Shown here: positions 1 to 5,235 of the stretch, piece after piece
Numbering within the stretch: the first letter of the stretch is position 1
How the letters are laid out: every line of letters starts with the position of its first letter
Source: Desulfofustis sp.
GTDB taxonomy: Bacteria; Desulfobacterota; Desulfobulbia; Desulfobulbales; Desulfocapsaceae
Assembly (NCBI GenBank): GCA_030145365.1
Contig: JAQYVS010000077.1
Location: forward strand, 1 to 5,235
Reading direction: 5' to 3'
DNA: 5,235 nt
Notes under the pieces: model-generated
The model's database searches: none
The model's input: only the letters and a program-made list of their open reading frames with translations
What the model was told of the DNA's origin: nothing
Translations under genes and position numbers: made by a program

Positions 1-659
1 TTTCCAGCCACATATGAATAAATCTCCGGATTCATACGTTTTTCAGCAAACCATCGTTCGCAGCGAATCCTGCTCAAACCGCGTTCCGGCATGATAACAC
101 CCTTTTGGGCCCAATGCTCGATCGATGGCTGATCTTCTTCAGAAGATCGAGGAACGATGAAGATGAGCGGGGTTTCAAGCAATTTTGCAAAGACGATATG
201 AGGCGGTAATTGCTCCGGAAGAGCGGCAATGGTTACATCCACCTCGCCATTTTCCAGCTTGGCTATCGCCATAGCGGCATCACCGGTGGATAAATTAAGG
301 CTGATATCAGGGTGATCGATCCGGAACTTGTTAATAATTGTCGGCAGAATCGACAAGATTGCGGTCACCGAGCAATAGAGGGACAACTCTCCGCGTAGAT
401 GTGTCCCGGCAATAAATTGACTCTGCAGGGTACGGTAGCGCTGCACGACATCTGAAGCATATTCTCTAAAAAGCCTGCCTGACTCGGTCAGTCGGACCGA
501 GCGGTTGTTTCTGATAAAAAGCTGTTCACTGAGCTCATTTTCAAGCCTCTGAATGGTCCGGGTCAGACCTGATCTGGTGATGTTGCAGGCTCTGCTGGTT
601 TGCCCAAAATGAAGGGTGGAGGTCAGGTGGAGAAAGAGCTTTAATTCTCTGATATCCAT
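1..659 (-). CDS. ilvY: LysR-family transcriptional regulator IlvY (partial, C-terminus beyond left edge)
   Basis: IlvY is a DNA-binding activator that switches on ilvC in response to the IlvC substrates acetolactate and acetohydroxybutyrate; it acts in the cytoplasm. I translated the minus strand from the ATG at 659-657 and found 219 codons without a stop up to the window edge; the enteric protein is about 297 residues, so roughly the last quarter is missing. Residues 1-60 are the winged helix-turn-helix (start MDIRELKLFLHL, then LHFGQTSRACNITRSGLTR and the wing LFIRNNRSVRLTESG). The effector-binding domain begins near residue 92 with GELSLYCSVTA and contains STGDAA, both recalled as close to E. 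coli IlvY (GELHIFCSVTA, TTGDAA). The divergent position opposite ilvC is the classical arrangement and strengthens the assignment over a generic LysR regulator. The ribosome-binding site is weak (GAGA just upstream of the ATG). I see no damage in the visible part. Confidence 0.93.
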   Translation of the reverse strand, partial: MDIRELKLFLHLTSTLHFGQTSRACNITRSGLTRTIQRLENELSEQLFIRNNRSVRLTESGRLFREYASDVVQRYRTLQSQFIAGTHLRGELSLYCSVTAILSILPTIINKFRIDHPDISLNLSTGDAAMAIAKLENGEVDVTIAALPEQLPPHIVFAKLLETPLIFIVPRSSEEDQPSIEHWAQKGVIMPERGLSRIRCERWFAEKRMNPEIYSYVAG

Positions 660-691
660 TGTCTCAGGGCGTAACCGAGGTCTATTATTTG

Positions 692-745
692 TTGTTGCAA
701 AATTTGCAATACAATATCACAAATAAATCACTTGACGCAATACAA
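692..745. promoter_or_regulatory. Probable tandem IlvY operator in the ilvY-ilvC divergent region
   Basis: Positions 695-709 read TTGCAAAATTTGCAA. This is a perfect 7-bp inverted repeat around one central base and also two TTGCAA hexamers three bases apart. It contains the T-N11-A pattern of LysR-type binding sites (T696 to A708). The nonamer GCAATACAA follows at 706-714 and is repeated exactly at 737-745, 31 bp away, or about three helical turns. The second copy sits in TTGACGCAA (732-740), an imperfect TTG-N3-CAA inverted repeat that overlaps the -35 box of ilvC. A high-affinity site plus a weaker site at the -35 box is the known pattern for LysR activators, including IlvY of E. coli. The repeats are seen in the sequence; their role as IlvY sites is inferred from position and family. 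Confidence 0.72.
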
Positions 746-760
746 GATTAGACCTATATG
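732..760 (+). promoter_or_regulatory. sigma70-type promoter of ilvC
   Basis: A -35 hexamer TTGACG (732-737) and a -10 hexamer TATATG (755-760) are separated by exactly 17 bp. Transcription would start near 767, giving a leader of about 55 bases. The -35 box lies inside the second IlvY half-operator, as expected for a LysR-activated promoter. The leader shows no obvious attenuator peptide or stable hairpin, which agrees with ilvC control by substrate induction and not by attenuation. Confidence 0.7.
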
Positions 761-809
761 AAACCAGACCAGAAGTCCGTTGACTAATCCAAAAAAAGAT
801 CACAAACAG

Positions 810-815
810 AAGGAG
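810..815 (+). promoter_or_regulatory. Ribosome-binding site of ilvC
   Basis: The AAGGAG hexamer ends 7 bases before the ATG at 823. This is a strong, well-spaced Shine-Dalgarno sequence that fixes the ilvC start. Confidence 0.85.
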
Positions 816-822
816 ATACATT

Positions 823-2292
823 ATGAGTGAGAATTATTTCAATACATTGCCGCTGCGGTTGCAGATTGAGGAACTGGCTCAATGCCGTTTTATGGAGGTT
901 GATGAGTTTAACGGAGTTGAAGCATTGAGAGGAAAAAAAATTGTCATCGTAGGGTGCGGTGCCCAGGGGCTCAACCAGGGGCTAAACCTGCGAGATTCCG
1001 GTCTCGATGTTTCATATACCCTGCGTGATTCGGCGATTAAGGAACAGCGTCAGTCCTGGAAAAACGGAACCGAACAGGGATTTACGGTCGGTACCTACGA
1101 GGAGTTGATACCCACCGCCGACGTGGTGGTCAACCTGACTCCGGATAAGCAGCACACCGCTGTGGTCTCAGCAATCATGCCGCTTATGAAAAAAGGCGCC
1201 TGTCTGTCCTATTCTCACGGCTTTAACATCGTCGAAGAGGGGATAAAGATTAGAGATGATATCACCGTTATCATGGTCGCTCCCAAAGGACCCGGCACTG
1301 AACTGCGCCAGGAATATGTGCGGAGATTCGGAATTCCTACACTGATTGCCGTCCATCGGGAAAATGATCCCAACGGCAACGGTATGGAGATTGCCAAAGC
1401 ATATGCCTGTGGAACCGGCGGCGATCGGGCCGGCGTTCTGCAATCTTCATTCGTCGCTGAAGTTAAATCCGATCTAATGGGCGAGCAGACTATTTTATGC
1501 GGCTTGCTGCAAACAGGATCACTACTCTGTTACGATAAAATGATCGAACAGGGAATCGATTCCGGTTATGCATCAAAGTTTGTCCAATATGGCTGGGAAG
1601 TTATCACTGAGGCTCTCAAGCACGGCGGCATCACCAATATGATGGATCGCTTGTCCAATCCGGCCAAGGTCAAGGCCTATATTCTTTCAGAAGAGTTGAA
1701 GAATCTTCTGACTCCACTGTTTGAAAAGCACATGGACGATATTATGTCTGGCGCATTTTCCAAGGGTATGATGGAAGATTGGGCCAACGAAGATGCCGAT
1801 TTACTGACCTGGCGAAAGGCCACCGGCGAAACCGCATTTGAACGAGCCGAGTCAATGACTGAAGACATCTCCGAGCAGGAATACTTTGACAATGGGATTT
1901 TGATGTTAGCCTTTGTCAAGGCTGGTGTCGAACTTGCTTTTGATACCATGGTAGACTCAGGTATTAAAGAAGAATCCGCCTATTATGAATCACTGCACGA
2001 GGTTCCGCTGATTGCCAACCTCATAGCCCGTAAAAAACTCTATGAAATGAACGTGGTGATCTCAGACACTGCCGAGTACGGTTGTTACCTCTTTGCCCAC
2101 AAAGCGGTTCCGTTGCTGACCGAATTCATGAAATCGGTCGATACTGATGTAATCGGCAAAGGCCTTGATCTGGAGGATACCGGGGTCGACAATCTTGATC
2201 TGATCGACATCAATGAAGGAATCCGTTACACAGACGTTGAAGCTATCGGTGCTGAGCTTCGCGGTTTTATGGGTGCAATGAAGCCGCTGTAA
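823..2292 (+). CDS. ilvC: Ketol-acid reductoisomerase (NADP+), class II
   Basis: IlvC converts 2-acetolactate to 2,3-dihydroxyisovalerate, and 2-aceto-2-hydroxybutyrate to the isoleucine intermediate, by Mg2+-dependent alkyl migration and NADPH reduction; it acts in the cytoplasm. The protein has 489 residues, close to the 491 of E. coli IlvC and far longer than class I enzymes (about 330-340). Residues 1 to about 208 form the Rossmann domain, with the dinucleotide loop GCGAQG at 44-49 and phosphate-binding R68, R76 and S78, which point to NADPH. Residues 209-489 form the two duplicated knotted helical domains of class II. The active-site residues recalled from E. coli are all present at the same numbers: H132, K155, D217, E221, E389, E393 and S414. 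Motifs include LTPDKQH, SHGFN, VKSDLMGEQTILCG and ISDTAEYG. The start is supported by AAGGAG upstream, and a strong terminator follows the TAA. The gene is intact. Confidence 0.98.
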   Translation: MSENYFNTLPLRLQIEELAQCRFMEVDEFNGVEALRGKKIVIVGCGAQGLNQGLNLRDSGLDVSYTLRDSAIKEQRQSWKNGTEQGFTVGTYEELIPTADVVVNLTPDKQHTAVVSAIMPLMKKGACLSYSHGFNIVEEGIKIRDDITVIMVAPKGPGTELRQEYVRRFGIPTLIAVHRENDPNGNGMEIAKAYACGTGGDRAGVLQSSFVAEVKSDLMGEQTILCGLLQTGSLLCYDKMIEQGIDSGYASKFVQYGWEVITEALKHGGITNMMDRLSNPAKVKAYILSEELKNLLTPLFEKHMDDIMSGAFSKGMMEDWANEDADLLTWRKATGETAFERAESMTEDISEQEYFDNGILMLAFVKAGVELAFDTMVDSGIKEESAYYESLHEVPLIANLIARKKLYEMNVVISDTAEYGCYLFAHKAVPLLTEFMKSVDTDVIGKGLDLEDTGVDNLDLIDINEGIRYTDVEAIGAELRGFMGAMKPL

Positions 2293-2317
2293 AGACCTCA
2301 CAATCTCTCAATCCGTC

Positions 2318-2354
2318 AGGCCCTGTGGTTTCTCCGCAGGGCCTTTTATTTTTT
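2318..2354 (+). terminator. Intrinsic terminator after ilvC
   Basis: An 11-bp stem (AGGCCCTGTGG pairing with CCGCAGGGCCT, one G-U pair) closes a five-base TTTCT loop. It is followed by TTTATTTTTT, a U-rich tract interrupted by one A. It lies 25 bases after the ilvC stop, so ilvC is transcriptionally separated from the gene downstream. Confidence 0.92.
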
Positions 2355-2409
2355 ACTTGCCCCAATCAGAGCATATCTCCAAAGGTTTCTTCGCAGCCAC
2401 GGTTCCTCC

Positions 2410-2456
2410 TTGCAATTACTTGTAATTCTATAGTATTTTTAACAGAAACGATCTGT
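2410..2456. promoter_or_regulatory. Candidate operator region upstream of the malonyl-CoA decarboxylase gene
   Basis: The 145-bp gap between the terminator and the next ATG contains two small symmetric elements. At 2414-2427, AATTAC-TT-GTAATT is a perfect 6-bp inverted repeat, preceded by TTGC so that positions 2410-2425 read TTGCAATTACTTGTAA. At 2442-2456, ACAGA and TCTGT form a 5-bp inverted repeat around five bases. The AT-rich string CTATAGTAT at 2428-2436 could hold a -10 box (TATAGT, 2429-2434), but no good -35 lies 16-18 bp upstream. A regulated promoter is plausible from the location; the regulator is unknown. Confidence 0.3.
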
Positions 2457-2499
2457 CAGAAATAGAGTATTGTACCTCAACTTCAACTTCGATGGGATT

Positions 2500-3906
2500 A
2501 TGGCTGAACAGCAGGAGCCTTTGTGGGACAGAACCCGGAAACTGATCAGAGAGTATTGGCCGCTTGGTGAGCCGGTTGCCTTAAAGGATGTTATCGGGAT
2601 CAACTTGCCTAAAAGCGATATCGGTAAAGTTAAGAAAAAGATCAATACCTGTCTTGAGGGAAAAGGGGGCGAGGTCTCGGCGCGGGCACGGGCGGCTGAA
2701 CTGGGTGAGGCGTATCTGGTGCTCAATGCCAATGGGCGCAGGCGTTTTCTGACGATTCTGGCGGAAGAGTATGATGTTGATAATGAGGCCGTGGAGGCGG
2801 CAATTCTGGCCAGAAGAGAGGCGGAAGATCCAGATGTTCAACGAAAATTGACCCTGGAGTTGAGAAATTTGCTGGAACCGCCGCGAGCAAAACTACTTCG
2901 ACAGTTCAATGGCTTGCAGGGAGGCGTAAAGTTTCTGGTAGATCTCAGAGCTGAGTTGATGGGCTGGGCAACAGATCATCACGAATTGAGAGACCTGGAC
3001 AAGGATGTCTATCGTTTGCTGGCAGGCTGGTTTGATATCGGCTTTCTCGATCTGCAGCAGATTACCTGGAACAGTTCGGCGGCGCTGCTTGAGAAATTTA
3101 TCCGTTATGAAGCAGTGCACGCAATCAGATCCTGGAAAGACTTGAAAAATCGTCTGGAAGAAGATCGGCGCTGTTATGCTTTTTTCCATCCGAGTTTGCC
3201 CGATGAACCGCTTATTTTTGTGGAAGTTGCACTGGTTAACGGAATTGCAACCAATATCCATACACTGCTGGATGAGAAAGCCCAATCAACCGACCCAAAG
3301 AAGGCGGATACGGCAATTTTTTATTCCATATCCAATTGCCAGGAGGGATTGGCGGGTGTCAGTTTCGGCAACTTTTTAATTAAACGGGTGGTCGCTAACC
3401 TGGTTGCGGAACTTCCCGGGTTGAAGAATTTTGCAACGCTCTCACCGATTCCAGGGTTTGCTTCCTGGTTGAATAAACAGGTGGAGAGTGAAGATCATAA
3501 AACATCTGAAACCTCCACAGCGAAAAACATTTCAGAGGTAGTTGAGAAGCTGTCCGAGTGTGATAACCCAGCTGAACTGCTTGAAGCAGTGGAAAACAAG
3601 GACCGGGACAATGAGTCGGCAAAGCAACTGCAGCAGTCGCTGCTGTCACTCTGCAGTCGTTATTTGCTCGGGGCAAAGCGGGGAGACCAGGTGGAAGATC
3701 GGGTTGCCCATTTTCATCTGACTAATGGAGCTCGCCTTCAACAAATCAATTGGGCTGCCAACCTGTCGACTCGAGGTCTTGAGCAGTCTTATGGGATGAT
3801 GGTCAACTATCTCTACGATTTGTCTTCAATCGAGCGGCAGCATGAGGCTTACACGAGCAGAACAAAAATATCAGCGTCTCCGGCCGTTAAAAAACTTATG
3901 AAGTAG
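2500..3906 (+). CDS. Malonyl-CoA decarboxylase
   Basis: The product decarboxylates malonyl-CoA to acetyl-CoA and CO2. In bacteria this serves malonate breakdown or limits the malonyl-CoA pool; the enzyme is expected in the cytoplasm. From the ATG at 2500 the protein has 468 residues, similar to other family members (about 450-490). The N-terminal part to about residue 165 is charged and helical, fitting the helical oligomerisation domain. The rest matches the GNAT-fold catalytic domain: AIFYSISNCQEGLAGVSFG (272-290), FLIKRVV, LSPIPGF (314-320) and HFHLTNGA (404-411), followed by INWAANLSTRG and MVNYLY. S315 in LSPIPGF and H406 in HLTNGA correspond to the catalytic Ser-His pair recalled from the human enzyme (Ser329, His423), with nearly the same separation. 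I prefer ATG 2500, with GATGGGA just before it, over an in-frame TTG at 2470 that would add ten residues with little sign of a ribosome-binding site. No malonyl-CoA synthetase or malonate transporter gene is visible nearby. Confidence 0.93.
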   Translation: MAEQQEPLWDRTRKLIREYWPLGEPVALKDVIGINLPKSDIGKVKKKINTCLEGKGGEVSARARAAELGEAYLVLNANGRRRFLTILAEEYDVDNEAVEAAILARREAEDPDVQRKLTLELRNLLEPPRAKLLRQFNGLQGGVKFLVDLRAELMGWATDHHELRDLDKDVYRLLAGWFDIGFLDLQQITWNSSAALLEKFIRYEAVHAIRSWKDLKNRLEEDRRCYAFFHPSLPDEPLIFVEVALVNGIATNIHTLLDEKAQSTDPKKADTAIFYSISNCQEGLAGVSFGNFLIKRVVANLVAELPGLKNFATLSPIPGFASWLNKQVESEDHKTSETSTAKNISEVVEKLSECDNPAELLEAVENKDRDNESAKQLQQSLLSLCSRYLLGAKRGDQVEDRVAHFHLTNGARLQQINWAANLSTRGLEQSYGMMVNYLYDLSSIERQHEAYTSRTKISASPAVKKLMK

Positions 3907-5235
3907 CAGGTTCCAGATTTACGTTTTCTTCGGTTATTCGCTTGATCAGGCTGTACATCCGAACCAGTTTATCCGACATCGATACTTCGATACGGGCAGT
4001 TTTGAGTGCGGCCTCGCTTTCAGAACCGAGTCTGGTCGATTTACGAACCATCAGTTCCCGTTGTATAGATTTGATTTTATTGTCATATTGCAATATTTTC
4101 TCGGCGGCAATCTGATTTCTTTCCTTTAAGACACTGTTCAGCAGCAGAATACAGTTTTCCACAGAGCGATACAGTTCGTACGTCAGTCTTCTGGTTTCCT
4201 GACTGCGGGAGTGACTGATTCGTACTGCTGACACCCCGAGCTCAACAAGATCGGTTTCAATCACATCAGCCAGATTTTCCAGAGCAATGGCTGAGACCAT
4301 CAGGTTCTGGTGATCTTCACTTTCAGCCGAAGTCAGATTGTGTTGTCTTATCTTACTCAAATACTCGATACAGGCAGTTTCCAGATAATCAATTTTATCA
4401 TCTTCTCTTGCGAGGCTTCGCATCATTTCAACGTCATCATTTCTTAGAGCCTTACCGGCATTTTGAAACATGGTAAGGATAATTCCGTTGGCTCGAGCTA
4501 ACTCCTGCCTGACACGTTCAAGGGCCAACGACGGAACATCGAGAACTGAAGGATCGAGAAAGGCCGGTTTGATGGGTCCGGGAGCAGGTGGTTTATCGGG
4601 CACAAGTTTTGTTGCCATCCAGGCAAAGGCTGCAGTAAAAGGTAGAAAAATACAGGTATTCACAACATTGAAAAGCGTATTGGCGTTGGCAATCTGACGC
4701 GGTACCTCGGCGGCCAGCCGGGTGCTTCCTGCGAGGGTTGGTTCAGACGGCGAAAACCTGGTTGCAAAAGCGGCCAATTGGGGAATAAAGAAAAACCATA
4801 GCACTACTCCGGCAATGTTGAAAAAAATGTGTACCACGGCGGCTCGCACAGCCTCCGGAGGTTTACCGATGGCCGCGAGCAGGGCAGTAACACAGGTGCT
4901 GATATTGGCCCCCAGGGCAAGGGCGATTCCCGCTTCCAGGGCCAGAAAACCTTTGCTGGCAAGAGCGATGGCGATGCCGACCGTTGCAGCAGAGGACTGG
5001 ACTAAGCCAGTGAAAACAGCTCCAGCCAGAATCCCTAACAGCGGTTTTTCCATCTTTTTTAGTAATTCCAGAAACGGTTCGTAAGACCGGAGTGAGGGCC
5101 ATTGCCTCGCTCATTATCGACATTCCAAAAAATACCAGACCCATACCCATGATCATCACGCCGGCATATTTTAGTTTTTCACTTTTTTCGGTGAAAATCA
5201 TAAAGAACCCGACAGCAACAGGCAGCAGAGCATAT
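3896..5235 (-). pseudogene. Na+/phosphate cotransporter family protein with PhoU-like domain, frameshifted (5' end beyond right edge)
   Basis: The family (NptA-like Na/Pi cotransporters) moves phosphate across the inner membrane with sodium; proteins with a C-terminal PhoU-like domain are common, and the transported substrate is often unproven. Reading leftward from the edge, one frame gives YALLPVAVGFF, then KLKYAGVMIMGMGLVFFGM and SIMSEAM (ending at 5100), a typical mid-protein segment. The homologous continuation LRSYEPFLELLKKMEKPLLG is in another frame from 5092 onward. That frame runs unbroken to the TAA at 3896-3898. Counting from its first Met at 5053, it has QSSAA at 19-23 (second copy of the family's QSS motif), GANISTCVTA at 48-57 (usual form GANIGTT), about four membrane segments to residue 150, and a charged helical PhoU-like region at about 176-378. 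The upstream frame runs out of register to a stop at 4863-4865. The N-terminal QSS/GTNIGTT repeat lies outside the window. The gene is either truly inactivated or carries a sequencing error. Confidence 0.85.
5088..5103 (-). other. Frameshift site in the Na/Pi cotransporter gene (apparent +1 base)
   Basis: On the minus strand the codon ATG at 5102-5100 ends the conserved SIMSEAM, and the next bases are G CCC TCA CTC CGG TCT TAC. Skipping the single G (5099) gives M-P-S-L-R-S-Y-E-P-F, which restores the expected family sequence with no length change between SEAM and LRSYEPF. One surplus base in the short GGCCC run (5096-5100) therefore explains the break. I see no slippery heptamer, stop codon at the shift or stimulatory hairpin that would suggest programmed frameshifting. 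Confidence 0.8.

Noticed and set aside
660..730. A promoter for ilvY on the minus strand
   Set aside because: A promoter must exist here, but the candidates (such as TTGCAA with TAATAG at 16 bp) are poor matches, so no site is listed.
767..822. Riboswitch or attenuator in the ilvC leader
   Set aside because: The leader is only about 55 bases, has no stable hairpin with a U-tract and no short branched-chain-rich peptide.
1168..1443. Open frames antisense to ilvC (also 1215-1397, 1677-1949, 2062-2301)
   Set aside because: They lie wholly or almost wholly inside the well-conserved ilvC gene on the other strand, show no recognisable protein features and have no ribosome-binding sites; they are by-products of ilvC codon use.
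2388..2415. sigma54 (-24/-12) promoter suggested by CCACGG...TTGCAA
   Set aside because: The required GG-N10-GC spacing is not met: the bases ten positions before the GC at 2412-2413 are CG.
2439..3285. Minus-strand open frames inside the malonyl-CoA decarboxylase gene
   Set aside because: The plus strand encodes a clear family member throughout, and the antisense translations look like low-complexity or random composition without domains.
3896..5053. Treating the minus-strand ATG at 5053-5051 as the genuine start of a complete 385-residue transporter
   Set aside because: This Met is internal to the conserved LELLKKMEKPLLG segment, lacks a ribosome-binding site, and the protein would have only the second of the two transport repeats; upstream sequence continues the family in another frame.
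4722..5084. 120-codon plus-strand open frame opposite the transporter gene
   Set aside because: Its alanine- and arginine-rich translation is the complement of the hydrophobic membrane segments; no start context or family resemblance.

Overview
The window is ordinary chromosomal housekeeping DNA from a Gram-negative bacterium of moderate GC content. The leftmost part is a divergent ilvY-ilvC pair of the type best known from enteric Gammaproteobacteria. A sulfate-reducer-like Desulfobacterota or another proteobacterium would fit the mixture of genes equally well. This taxonomic guess comes from gene content and recalled protein similarity only, and its confidence is low.

Layout. Positions 1-659 (minus) hold the N-terminal three quarters of a LysR-family regulator that matches IlvY and runs off the left edge. 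Positions 660-822 form the divergent control region. It has a TTGCAA-based palindrome, a repeated GCAATACAA element 31 bp further on that overlaps the -35 box, and a good sigma70-type promoter pointing at ilvC. Positions 823-2292 (plus) encode a full-length class II (long, enteric-type) ketol-acid reductoisomerase, IlvC, followed by a strong intrinsic terminator at 2318-2354. After a short intergenic region with a small palindrome, positions 2500-3906 (plus; possible earlier TTG start at 2470) encode malonyl-CoA decarboxylase. Converging on it, with an 11-bp tail-to-tail overlap, is a minus-strand Na+/phosphate-cotransporter-family gene with a PhoU-like C-terminus (3896 to beyond the right edge). 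Its reading frame is broken by an apparent one-base insertion near 5096-5100.

How the genes work together. IlvY is expected to activate ilvC when the IlvC substrates (acetolactate or acetohydroxybutyrate) accumulate, so the left half is a self-contained substrate-induced switch in isoleucine, valine and leucine synthesis. The terminator after ilvC separates it from the malonyl-CoA decarboxylase gene, which appears to be an independent single-gene unit that converts malonyl-CoA to acetyl-CoA. The phosphate-transporter-like gene is unrelated in function and only shares the 3' boundary.

I found no new system, mobile element, CRISPR array or RNA gene. The points most worth a second look are the frameshift in the transporter gene, the architecture of the IlvY control region, and the isolated malonyl-CoA decarboxylase with a TTGCAA-type palindrome in front of it.
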